Shown here piece by piece: positions 12,881-23,820 of a stretch of 64,000 bases of DNA. A program made the translations under genes and the position numbers. How positions within the stretch are numbered: position 1 is the first letter of the stretch; every line of letters starts with the position of its first letter. Below the pieces are notes generated by a model that saw only the letters and a list, made by a program, of their open reading frames with translations, was not told where the DNA came from and searched no databases. This stretch comes from Naganishia liquefaciens (lineage: Eukaryota; Basidiomycota; Tremellomycetes; Filobasidiales; Filobasidiaceae): NCBI GenBank assembly GCA_013423385.1, contig BLZA01000007.1, forward strand, positions 1,054,001 to 1,118,000. Reading direction: 5' to 3'.

Positions 12881-14137
12881 TTACCGCTTCCCGAACAAAC
12901 CCTTCCTACCCATTCCGCCTCCGAGCGCACCCTTCATCACCCTCTCCACCTTCCGGAATGTCAAGCTTACCCGCGTCCCGCGCGTGGATACGAATCGTCC
13001 ATCACGGACGATGGTTTCCTGGATCGCAGGATCCAGCAGAGTCAGGTTGGCAACGGGTACACTTGAGCTTTTTGCGTCGTCTGGCTTGTGCTCTTCCGAG
13101 TCGGATGTCGGTCCCACGAGGATATCCTCTGTGATTTCGCTGATTCCGTGAAGGTGCGATGCGTAGAGCGACGATGACAGGATCAAGAGGCTGCGTGGCT
13201 CGAGGTAGATTCGAGCGAGGGGCACAGCAGCGATCGCTCTACCGCTTGAGACGCTCGTGGTATCGTTGATATCGTCGTTGCCGCTTATTGAAGCCGAAAC
13301 ACTGGTTGTCAATGGTGGAGAAGGGTCGGTCGGGGATAGGTATTGGTAGATGTCGATGCATTGAGGAGAGGTCAGGGAGATAGTAGCGACGGCTGGATGA
13401 TATGCTGGGCCGTCTTCGTGCGGCTGCGTGAAGCGGTGTGGGCGCACAACATTGATACGAGGTCCGGACGATAAACACAAGCATTCGCACGATCGAGGAA
13501 GATGAGGAGCATGTAATCAGCCACCTTCGCATGCATGGCAGCCCTTACGGTCATGTACTCACAGAGATTCCCTGTCCTGGCGCATACTCATTGATCAAAA
13601 GCTGATTCGGCATTCCTGTGTCAGCTTCTTTCACTGAGTCATCGCCTGGAGCAGCCTTGAAGACGTCCGTTGTGCACGTTATCCGGCTAATTAGATCTGG
13701 GCTGAAGGGAATATGCGATATTAGCTTTGCGAAGGCAGCTCGACAAGGAAAACTAACAAATCTGTACACCATGCCGGTAGCGCCTCTGGGATAAGGATGT
13801 TATTTTTCGTGAGGGAACCGCCTGATTATGGATGTTGGAATTACCGCATCGACAAGAACTTGCGAGGCGCATACCTAGGTATTGTAGTCTACAAGCTTGT
13901 TGTCAGGTACGGATTCAGTACGCAAGCGATTGCACATACCTTCTACCGGAAGCCACGGTTTTCCATCTCGGTAATGGCGATTCTGCAATCTGATCAGGTG
14001 TGAGCGACGGATTTGAATCGGAAAATCCCGTGAGGACGAACTTTGCGCTGCAGATACTCTTCTTCGGCTTCAGATATAAAGTTGGGAAAGTACCATGCCG
14101 ATGGTGGGAGGCCAGGAATGTGGTGGGCGTCCGCCAT
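12881..14137 (-). CDS. ALKBH6: AlkB homologue 6, Fe(II)/2-oxoglutarate dioxygenase
   Basis: Predicted AlkB-family dioxygenase of the ALKBH6 type; members of the wider family demethylate nucleic acids. Six exons read on the minus strand: 14042-14137, 13940-13989, 13875-13888, 13770-13822, 13563-13724 and 12881-13423, giving about 305 aa. The N-terminus (AWYFPNFISEAEEEYLQRK, then PLPRWKTVASGRRLQYLGG) follows the animal ALKBH6 pattern. The core GQGISPHEDGPAYHPAVATIS holds the H-x-D iron ligands, and RIYLEPRSLLILSSSLY plus LHGISE supplies the distal region and histidine. RGTRVSLTFRKVERV holds the arginine that binds 2-oxoglutarate. It is longer than human ALKBH6 (about 238 aa) because of Ser/Thr-rich insertions in the C-terminal exon. 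One exon is only 14 nt. ALKBH6 substrates are poorly defined. Confidence 0.92.
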
Positions 14138-16867
14138 GATGTTGCGCGGCCTGTGCGGATGAGCAGGAAACCTTAGGGACAGGCTGGACGACCAGTAGTG
14201 CGTGCTTCAACTTCTTGCGGTTGAAGCTCAAGGAGATTCGTCATGAGCGAGCGATCGAGAGCGTGTCTCACACAATACACCGGTACCTTTTTTGGTGTTG
14301 TCTATTCGCAATGACCATCGATACATGTCATCTGGAGTGTGGGTAACGGCTCGGTCCAGTCTGTGTGAGCTACGGAGAAACATGGTCATCAATGCCAGCT
14401 CGCAGGCTTTCAGGCGGGGTCGGCCTAGCGTTGCATGAGACGCGCAACCTATGTACCCATAAGTCGCTTTTCAGCTTTTATACATCCCGTTTCAGCACCC
14501 GGCAGAACACCTCGAAACTATCAACTGTCCATTTATGAATTTCGACGCCCTCGGAAGCTCATAGTACAGTACTTTCACGGCAAGATCGCCAGCAGTCCGA
14601 GCCTTCCAGCGCTGGATTCGAAAGGACCCTACCAAAGGACGCGAGTTGAAGGGTGCGAAGCGACTCGAACCTTTCACCTGCATCAAATGTTCTTGTCAGC
14701 CGCCTTGAAGTGTCTAGCAGCCAGCAGGATTTTCACATTGCGATTTGCGATTCGCGAGTAACCGGGGCACCGAACAACGGCAGATGACCGAGTCCGACAA
14801 ATGAAGCGACCTCGATGTTCTCGAAGTCATCCGATCCACAACCCGCCTTTGTTTCTCCTCATACGCCATTGCGCTTTCATGGGCATTTCATGATAGTGGT
14901 CAGGAACAGGTGAGCGTGGATTTAGAATGCTCAACTTGACGGTCGATTTAGCGGTGGACGGAAGAGATTCATAACAGAAGTCGGCAAGACTCACCATCAT
15001 GACGGCTCACATCCTATGTATGGACAGAATGAGCTTGCAACGCTTCCGGCCGAACATGGCGAGACGAAAGCAATAACGCTTCTTGCGACTTCGGATACAA
15101 AGTACACTCCTTTCTTTGAATATCGCAAGCTGTGCGCCAGACCAGTGGTCGTTGTGCATAAAATCGAGCGAGTACCTCTTCGAGGCGTCCCTGTGGGCCC
15201 TGTTCCGGGCTGGCTGGAAGGCGGGAAGGCCGGGAAGAATCGAACGATGCGTGGTGCGTCAAAGTCAGAGGTAGCAAAAGAAAGGCAAACCGTTGTAGTG
15301 AGCGCAGTATTATTCTCTTGACGCCTGGTATCCTTCACGATGGTGGATGATATGTCCTCTTGCAAAGGTCTCTGACGGTAAGAAAGGAATGCACTTTGCA
15401 TTGAATGGCGGCAAACAGCGGCTCGTTCATTGCTTCTCGACGTGAGGTGATGGTTCGCGCTTGATGATCTGTGAGATATCAAAGAAGGCTCTGGTGAGGG
15501 ATTTGCGCATGAGCACCGACGTGAAAGAAAGCTTTCCTCTCTCCATTGGCTCAGTACCAGGTCCAGAAACGTTTACATCCTGGGACGGAAAGGTGCACTG
15601 TCTTGATTGCTCAGTTCAAGCCATTCTTTTATTACATAAATCGAGGCGAAACATCGATACCTGCGTTCCTCTAGTACGGATGCTATGATACACCTCATGT
15701 TGTGGCTGTAGCGCTTGGGTATCCACCGCAAGACATGGTATCGACCATGGCATCAACCGTCGGCGGGCCTCATGAAGGCGTGCCGTCAAAGAGCGAGTGA
15801 TCGACGTTTACGCCTCCTAACACCCATTTTACGAGCGGGAACGTCGGTCATGTTTCAGCCCATTCCAGCGGACGACGGGTATGGCTTTGGGATGTGTGCA
15901 GCTGGGTGAGGCATGTCGGTCGGTGAGTCGCGTACCGCGGATGCTTCGGATGCTTCCCTGCCAGCGCTCGCTCGCATCCCCCATGCGGGCGTCTGATGGT
16001 CTTTGGGTTCTCGTTGGCTTCTTTTACACTTGATTTATAGTATTCCTGTTCGTCGTCTCTGCTCTTTCAAACTGTTCACAAGCTGTGCCCATCACTGGTG
16101 TACTCGCTCCGAACACCGTCGCAGGCTCAGACGTCTTGACCCATCAGCTTTATCGGTCGGTTTCGCCTCCTTTCCGTTACTCTGGCGAATGATGGCTGAT
16201 CCGTTGACTTCGAATAGGCTTGTGGGCTCAGTGCATATACCGCATACGTAAACAATCCGCAATCACATTGCCTGTTCAATACCCTCATCAACCATTGCAA
16301 AGTATCGATCAGCTAGGTCTAGAATACCAAATAGGTCAGTCGCGTCTCTTGATGTATGGCTGTCTACGTGGATTTGGGCTGATTTGCGCTGTTGCCATCA
16401 AGCCAGCTCGCCTCATCATACATTGTGCATAGCTTGGTACACGTTGTCACGTTTGACAGCGACGCATCGACATAGTGCAAACGTAGCCAGCAGCCATCAA
16501 CTTATTCTCGTTCGTCACACCTCCTCTCGGATTTCTAACCGTGTGATAGCTGATAGTCCTGATGGTTACACAGACCGCATACCGTCCAATCGTTCAACAG
16601 CATCAGCACTATACTGCATACGTCCCTTCCGCCGTGTGAAAACAGTCCTCACATACACAATCGCTCGAAAGTATCAGCACCATACCGCAGACACCGTATT
16701 CGGCGATTCAAATACCTATATCGAGAACCAACAAGCATAGCAATTCCCATCTTTCTCAGCTATATTCCGTAAGTCTGAACCCGCTGTCACGTCGCTCCGA
16801 TATTCGTTTAGCTGACTCTAGTAATCATTTAGGCCCTTGTCTGAATACCTGCATATCACTTCACACA
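14138..16867. other. 2.7-kb gene-free stretch
   Basis: This is the longest stretch in the window without a supported gene. Frames of 60-160 codons occur on both strands (for example 15016-15321 plus and 14997-15482 minus, overlapping each other), but none carries a known motif, a plausible intron chain or matching codon character. The final few hundred bases, with many AATACCT/ATACCGCA-type words, should contain the promoter of the downstream membrane-protein gene. No tRNA-like arm pairing could be confirmed. Confidence 0.5.
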
Positions 16868-17833
16868 ATGCTATCATCAATCCTGTATAATCCAACATTC
16901 AAAATGCAAGCCGCACTCAACACGGCGTTCACCGCCATCAAAGCCATCGGCGCCTTTGTCTCCAACACATTTTCCTTCTTGTTCAAGACTCTCTCATTGC
17001 TCCGCTGCATCATCGTACTGGTCCTCGGACACCTCACATGGGTTCCCGATAAAGGACCCGAATATGTCGGATACGCCATCTGCCTCTGCCTCCGATTCAT
17101 CCTCTTCTGCTGGTTCCTTGTGCATTGCAAAGACGAACGCGAACGCCTAGAAGAGTTTGAACTGGAATGGGAACAGGAGATTCCCTACATCGTCGCTTAC
17201 CAGTGCAAGTTTCTCAATTTTCTCGGTCGCTGTACTCCGGATGGAGGACACTCCATGCCGGGGGGCAAAATCGACCTTGTCGACGATATCGACGACGACG
17301 TTCCCCTAATCTGGTGGAATCGTATCATCCGCTTCATCCGCTTCATCGGAATGAGCATCCGCTTTCTCGCAGACATGATCCTCGTCGCCTTCGCCATTCT
17401 CAGATTCCTCTTGGCCCCGCTCTTCAGCATGCTGAGGCGAGTTCAACAGTTCTGCAAAGAACACATCGATATCCGACCGATCGACATTATCGGTCTCTTC
17501 GCCATAATTTTGACGCTTCGAATCGCCCGCATCTTGGATGAATGTTTGTGGTCCGCCTGCCGCAAAGTGAATGCGCGGATACCGGTCGTCCGTCTACTGC
17601 GAGTGGTATTCGGATTCATTCGTCAGAGCCTCGCCTCCGAAAAACCTCCGCCGCCACCGCCACCGTCATCTACGGGAATCTATGGTTTCATTGTCAACTA
17701 TGAAGGATGCATTTGGATCGCAGCCTTTGCCCTCTTTGTGGCCTTGCTTCACTGGAATGAGAGCCGCGAGCGTCAAAAACAAGCGGAAATTGAAAGCGAG
17801 CAAGATGAGTACGACGTTGAAGATCTCTTGTGA
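16868..17833 (+). CDS. Orphan multi-pass membrane protein, 321 aa
   Basis: A single uninterrupted frame of 321 codons with a clear fungal start context (ACACAATG). I recognise no family. Hydrophobic segments by eye lie at residues about 22-58 (one or two spans), 66-87, 152-189 (one or two spans), 204-221 and 279-296. Between spans 2 and 3 is an acidic loop with DDIDDDVP, and before the last span is a run of seven prolines. The C-terminal tail is charged and acidic (QDEYDVEDLL). No N-terminal cleavable signal is obvious, although the first 60 residues are hydrophobic. Absence of introns is unusual here, where conserved genes have up to 20 or more introns; that may mark a young gene or a retroposed one. 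Function unknown. Confidence 0.75.
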   Translation: MLSSILYNPTFKMQAALNTAFTAIKAIGAFVSNTFSFLFKTLSLLRCIIVLVLGHLTWVPDKGPEYVGYAICLCLRFILFCWFLVHCKDERERLEEFELEWEQEIPYIVAYQCKFLNFLGRCTPDGGHSMPGGKIDLVDDIDDDVPLIWWNRIIRFIRFIGMSIRFLADMILVAFAILRFLLAPLFSMLRRVQQFCKEHIDIRPIDIIGLFAIILTLRIARILDECLWSACRKVNARIPVVRLLRVVFGFIRQSLASEKPPPPPPPSSTGIYGFIVNYEGCIWIAAFALFVALLHWNESRERQKQAEIESEQDEYDVEDLL

Positions 17834-18064
17834 AATTGTGTTTCGCTTTGGCTTTGTGTTGACTCGATGTATCGATACCATGATCTGCCCAAAAATAAAA
17901 TGATAAAAAAACGGCTTGATCGCTGTAAACTTTGTATATGGACTCTATACGCGAATTATGAAATGATTGTTTCGTTTGAACAAAGGAATGATAATCACCC
18001 GGGGCAAATCAAGAAGGTCATGGTATGACATTCACCTAGCAGCCGCGCACAAGATACAATCGTA

Positions 18065-20997
18065 TTACGATATGACAACCTCCTCGGTTTCGTCGATAAT
18101 CTCCTCAACCCATTCCTCGACCGTCTCACGCTCCTCGTCGGCTTTGACGACGGGCGCGGCAGCCAATCCAGCCTTTTTCCTCTCAGCCTCGAGGTCCTTT
18201 GTCCTCTTGGCACGCCAAGCGTTCCATTCGTCAATGAGTCGGCGTCGGTGCGCGATGAGTTCGGCGGAAACGTTGCTCTCTTCGGCGGCATCCTCCTCAT
18301 CGAATCGCTTGCTGTATTCACGCAGGTTCTTTCGGATCTTCTTCTGCTCGTCCTTGGGCAGCAAAGTTGCGGGTCGTGGCCGCCACAGGAATTGCTTGAA
18401 CTTGTCAAGCTGGTTGCGCGACAGGTCCTGCCCCTTGAAGTCCCAAATGGTGTATCCAGGTTCAGGCTAAAGAGCAGTCAGCACGGAAACTGAGAAGCAT
18501 GACGCAGGCTTACAGAGTTTCGGAAAGCGCTGGCCTCTGATGCGAGGTATCGTCCAGAAGGATCCCACGCGATCTCGCTCATACCGTAGTGCTCGCCCGT
18601 TCCCAAGAGCGTCATGCTCGATCCCGGGTCCGTTTCGCTCTTCTGGGCCTTGTCGTCTGTGGAGAAGTCGACGTCCCAGAACTCGAGATCGTGCTTGATG
18701 GAAAGACCGATGGTGGCCAATACGATGAATCGACCCTTTGGCGACCATCGAATAGTGTTGATACTCCTGTTATCCAGACGTCCTGAGAAGAGCGTTGTCA
18801 GACGAAACTTGAAGGTCAAAATCGGTTGAACTCACGCAACAGTCGGTAATCGCCCTTCTTGGCGTCAATGTGGTAAATGTCGACATTGTTCTTGGGCAAC
18901 TGTCCTGGCGGCAAAACGACATTCGGCTCGTTGGTAGTGACCATGGCGAATCGGCTGCCCTTCGGCTCCCATGCGAATTGCGTGCAGACCTCTGGAACGC
19001 GTCGGGATGATCAGCCGCAGTAATCGGAAGCCATCCGGTTTCACTCACCCTTAAGCTCGATAGCCTCAATTGGGTAATCCTTCTCCTTTACACGGAACAA
19101 CTCCAAGTTGGACTGGTTGACCTTCTTGGATCGGTTCAGCCTGTCGACCTTGCAGCACAGGTACGATCCCTGGTCCTGCCAATGCAGCTTGACCTGGAAG
19201 AGATAGGTATAAGACAAGCTCGAAAGCCAAGACATTGGGCACTCACGTCCGCAACGTTGAACAGGTTCTTTTGACGCAGAATCTTCCTGCTCGGGACCGC
19301 CATCAAGCTGACACGCGCCGGCTGATTCTCCACTTCGGGTGTCCAGAACGCAATCATGTTCTCCTTGCCGTTCGGGGACAGATCCCTGTCAGGACACCAC
19401 TCAAAGTCCAAAACGCCATCAATCTTGATCGACTTCTTGTCGAGCAAACCCATGTTGGGCGCCTCGTAGACAGAGATTTGCGAACCCATGAGGCATCGCG
19501 CGACATACTTGTCATCGGGCGACCATCGCAGCAACGGCCATGCAAGCTTTCGCGGTGCGGGAAGATCCTTGGGATCCACACCGGCGGGCGGCGGAGGCGG
19601 CGGTGCCTCACCGGGGAAAGTTCGCAAGAGGAGACCAGTCTTGACCTCCCAGACGGCAATATGGTTCCCCTCATCTTCGGGCGAGAATCGTCGAGGATCC
19701 GGCGCAGCATCAGCATCGGCCGGGACGTGAGCGACGATGGGTTCGGGCGCAAACGTGACGAGGTAGTTTTCACACGGCGAGAAGTCGACGAGTCGGACTC
19801 CCGGGTGGGTGAATCGGTGCGGTTCCGAGAAGGACTTGCCTTGCCAGAGCGCGACACCCATTCGGTGCAGAGTGGTGAAGTAGGTTCCGAGCGGCGACCA
19901 GGCGACGAAAAGTTCGGCCCACTTGGGGTTGGGCTCGACAGCACGTTCAGCAACTGCGTTTCGGCCGCACCAATTGATCTCGACGGTGGTGTCTCGGAAA
20001 GTAGCAAACTGGTCTCGTCCTGCGGGGTCCGCTAGCCATGACCGGAGGTGTTCCTAGCGAGCCTGTTAGTTGCTTCGTATTGATAGCGATCTTTAACTCA
20101 CCTTCTCGGAAGGCTGAGAGTCCGCGGGCCAGTTCTTGGGCGTGTCGCCCTCCTCAATTGTCAATGATGCGTATCGCTCGATTTCTCCAAAACGGTTGAC
20201 GTAGAGCCTGTTCTTACCGAACAGGAGCTGATCCAAGCTTCGCAGGGCCTGCGTAGCGGTCTCAGCCGAGGGGTACGTCAAGAACATGTAACTGGCAATG
20301 ACATGCGTCAATGGTCATTCACAAGCGCGGCGACCGAGACTCACCCCTTGCTTTCGCCCTTCTGGCTGTCCCAGGGCATCTCCATATCAGAGTACGATCC
20401 ATCTTCGTTCTCCTTGCCCGACAACGGCGCGCCGGCTTTGGCGAACGTCGACCTCAGTCTGTCGAATAGCTTTTTCTTCTTGCTCTCGTCGACAATGGGG
20501 ACATTGTCGATAACGAGCACGTTGTCGAATCCGTCAAGCGGTGAGACGGCGTACCTAGAATTATGGGATTAGCAATGTGTCGAGTAGGAAAGGATTCCGG
20601 TTGCTATGTCTAGATCGACGTGATCGAGCAGGACCAGAGCAATTTGACAGCATCACACAATTGACGAGAAGGCATAACAGCCTGGACATGTAACATGCTG
20701 CGGTGAGAGCTTCCATGCCCAGACGCGAGGGAAACTCCAGACGCGAGCCTTCGTGCCAAAAAGAAGGCCGTCCGTTCAGGCGGACGCAATCCGCCTTCAT
20801 TTCCCCAAGTACGACAGCAACGTTTCACCAGCGTCCTTCAGCCCACGCCTAAGTCCGCCACATAGAATCTACCGCAACGCAGGAAATGACACTTACTTCT
20901 CCTCGATCTCCGAGTAATCAATGTCCAGATCCTCCTCCTCCTCCCTTCCGTTCACCTTACTGCTTCCCGCTTGATTTTCCTGCACGGCGACGGGCAT
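18065..20997 (-). CDS. PRT1: Translation initiation factor eIF3 subunit b
   Basis: Scaffold subunit of the eIF3 complex, which brings the 40S ribosome, initiator tRNA and mRNA together in the cytoplasm. Eight exons are inferred. Exon 1 encodes an acidic N-terminus (EEEEDLDIDYSEIEEKY). An RRM follows (NVLVIDNVPIVDE ... GYMFLTYPSAETATQAL), then EHLRSWLADPAGRDQFATFR and a beta-propeller (HIAVWEVKTG, WSPDDKYVARC, INTIRWSPKGRFIVLAT, EIAWDPSGRYLASEAS). The C-terminal helical tail is FLWRPRPATLLPKDEQKKIRK-like, cut here for length; it binds other eIF3 subunits. A poly-proline loop (six or more prolines, near 19590-19605) interrupts the propeller. The first intron (20555-20896, 342 bp) is several times longer than its neighbours. 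The start at 20997 gives the usual acidic N-terminal end. Confidence 0.96.
20555..20896 (-). other. Long first intron of eIF3b, possibly structured
   Basis: At 342 bp it is five to seven times longer than other introns in this gene. On the sense strand it contains strong short hairpins (GGCGGA-ttgcg-TCCGCC and GTCCG-cctgaa-CGGAC around 20775-20795) and two copies of CTCGCGTCTGG about 20 bp apart. Fungal translation-factor introns often host snoRNAs. A perfect C/D or H/ACA box set was not found, so a hosted RNA is only a possibility. Confidence 0.35.
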
Positions 20998-22188
20998 TTT
21001 ATTTTTTTTGACGGAGCTGACGGCGTGGTCGTGTGTTTCCGAATATGACGGATACGACGACGGGTACGTGACGGCAGCGATGTAGCTCGAAAGAGTCTCC
21101 GTCGGACAATGGTGAAACGCAACTTGGGCTGATACTTTTTCGCTGAGATTGCAGCGAGGATTTAGCGCGTCGATCAGGGTTTGGCAAGAAAGCGCGTGTG
21201 AGCAGAAGTTGAGGGGTCATTTGGCGGACAGCGTGCAGGAGTGTCCGGAGGCGCAGTCAACATGGTTGTAGAAGGTCGTATACTACTACTGAACAGAATG
21301 ATTAGCAACCCAACAATGAATCGATACGGAGAGAGAGGCCTCGTGAGCACCTAAAGGACTGGTCAGAGTGATTTTGTCGCGAAAAAGAAATGCCAGTAAA
21401 GAAGCATCTTTAGTGTCTGGCGATCGCGGCCAGACTTTGCGAACTGTGCATTTGCGTCACGATAATGACAGGGAGCCGTGGAGGTCTGACGTGCGTACTC
21501 AAACAGTGGTATGGCTCGCCAGGCGAAACAGCGGCGATATATGCTCTTCCGAGGACACCGACAGACACGAAAGCTAACGCAACAAGAAAATGTCAAACGA
21601 TGCGAGGGCTTCAAGCGTTTTGTATCCGGAGTCTCAGATTCATCATGATCATGACTTGGTCTGAGTCTGCTCAACTGTTGGTCACATTATTCATACGGCC
21701 CTGCAGCTGCCTTTGCAAGCTATCAGCACGCAATTACACCCGGGCGTACGCGTTACGCAACTCACCGCTCCAAAGTCGTTGTTAACTTTGATGTTTGTGG
21801 TTGAGAGTGTGATATCAGTCTCTTCTTTGTGTGATTTGCGCCTCATACTGAATGATCAAGTCCAAGCTCAAGTAGTTCTCAGCGTGACCGTGCGGTAAAG
21901 CAGAACGAGCCGGAAGGAGAAGCCAAGATTGGTCACCAGAAACACAATGCATTCGTCGCGAGCCTTGAGGAGCAAATTTCATGCTTGACGTAAGCGTATC
22001 TACGTACAACTGTGCATGTAGGCGGGAAAGATGCGATAGTGCAGTACATATTGTTCACCCGCAGAGCTATTTTTTTACTCCTCTCCACTAGAGAATAAAA
22101 TTTTTCATGACATTCTGGTGCAGTTTTTCAGCGACAAGCTGTTATCATCTGTCGTTCGTCCCGTAGATCACACGGCAAAAAGGTCGAG
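20998..22188. other. eIF3b upstream region and intergenic, nothing else recognised
   Basis: About 1.2 kb between the start of eIF3b and the 3' end of the second F-box-like gene. The part next to 20998 begins with an A/T run and is the presumed eIF3b promoter. Frames of up to about 105 codons have no recognisable motif. Confidence 0.5.
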
Positions 22189-23820
22189 CTACTGCGACTG
22201 TCCCGGTCCACTAGACACCCCGTATTTTCTGGCGGGAGAGAGCTCTTCCACAAATACGCTTTCGAATCTCTTGTATTTGACTGACCAGAACGAATCCGCT
22301 TCAGTGATATCCGGCGAGAGAATACCCTCGAGCGCTCCTGTCACCAGATTCTCCGGGTCGCTTGTAGACAGGGTGAGTCTGAAGAAAGTGCAGCGCATGT
22401 ACCGCCAGGAGAAAAATTTCGGTTTGCTCTTGATGATTGGCCATAATTTCTGGTAATATGACGCTGCAGCGTGCATGAGCTCTCCCATTTCGGCCTCAGT
22501 GGCAGAGGAACCAAGTACGTGTATCGAGACCTCCAAATTCTTGAAGGAGGTGATGGCCATCGTCAACTTCGAATGGGGATGTTGGGAAAGATTATGAGTG
22601 AAGCGAGAATGGTCAACAGAATATCCTAGACTCACACCTTCTAGGCAGACCTTGAGAGAGCGCTCGCTTCCGTTCGTCAACGCGATATGGATAATTTGAA
22701 GAGCTGTGCCCCAGGACCCGTGTAAATGTTCACCACGAAATTCGCAATCGCAAGGTATATTCCACGCGAGATGACCCGCTTGGGCAGAGCACCGCAAGAG
22801 TAGCGAAAGCTGTCGCAAAGTGTTCTCCGCTCTACTAGATGCCGAGATTGAAGATTCACAGCGGACAAATTCGATAGCAAGTACAGGGCAACCATTCCCA
22901 AGCGGAAGCATGTGCCGTCCTTGCTCCTTTCCCAAAACGCAACCGTTCTCGACAAGTTCAACGAGCCATAGCGATCGAATGGACTGTCGAATACGAGAAT
23001 ACTGGGAGCATACGGCATTTGCCAAAAGATCTGCCAAAGTGGTTGCACTAACGGGTTGCCGGATGTACAGACTCCAAGGTTGTGACGCGCGAAGACTCGT
23101 ATTGAAGAGATAATCGGAACGGCGTCTGTAGATGAGCACGACCACGTTGGGGAAAGCGAGAAGAGGGAACAATGACCAAGTTGTCTCAAGCACGAGATAT
23201 CTAGGTAGGTTCCGATTAGGATATCAGCTGAAAGTCGCGTGGGATGGAAAGCGAGCATTCTCACAACTGACTTCGTGTGCATCAAGTTCTTTCTCTCTTC
23301 TACACCGATTCGCCAAAGCAATTCCCACTTGTTGATTCCGGACTGCCACCACCCTTTATCGCCGTCCAGAATGACCGTCTCCCACAAGACTGGCGTAAGC
23401 TCTTGCTTGAGCAGCTTGTTACCTACAGCAAGAGCCGCCAAGGTCGCATAGCTGTTTTGTCCTGCCAAGAATCGACCGATGATAACGAGAACCTCTAGTG
23501 GAAGCGTCGCGGTACCCTAGAAAATATGTGATGAATCATGGGTGAGATTAACATTCAATAAAGGACGGCAGGCGACAACCCACATGCAACGGCAGCTTGC
23601 CGATCTCCACCTTTTTGAGAAGCAATGACAACAGTTCAACAGAATCATCCGAAACTGCGGAACTCGATATCTTGGGTCTCGCTCTGTCGTTTCCCAACCT
23701 CGCATCGTAGGGACAAAACCGATGTTCAGTCTGCTTGAGCCGCAACGGTCTGGTAAAAGAGGGGCTGCCACATAACCTGGACCTTTGTCTCTGTGTGTCG
23801 GTTTCGAGGCTGCTTGTCAT
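22189..23820 (-). CDS. F-box-like protein, paralogue of the 10275-12167 gene
   Basis: Four exons on the minus strand (23584-23820, 23272-23516, 22636-23200, 22189-22566) give about 474 aa. Exon 2 opens with LPLEVLVIIGRFLAGQNSYA and continues to LTPVLWETVILD, which aligns directly with LPLEILLTIGGFIAG ... MKPVFFETFIIMD of the gene at 10275. The three introns sit at the same places in the alignment with the same phases (0, 2, 0). The exon-1 region is shorter than in the paralogue, and no long coiled coil is seen. Role inferred: Skp1-binding substrate receptor of an SCF-type ligase, substrate unknown. The start at 23820 is the first ATG in the frame; further upstream only non-ATG codons are available, so a spliced upstream exon cannot be excluded. 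Confidence 0.75.

Noticed and set aside
14580-14690. Possible tRNA suggested by GATTCGAAAGG and GGTTCGAGTC words
   Set aside because: Neither strand gives a paired T-arm with a matching acceptor stem and anticodon arm.
15016-15321. 101-codon plus-strand frame with ATG, overlapped by a 161-codon minus-strand frame (14997-15482)
   Set aside because: The two overlap antisense, neither has a recognisable motif, promoter context or homologue known to me; the minus frame's upstream part also lacks coding character.
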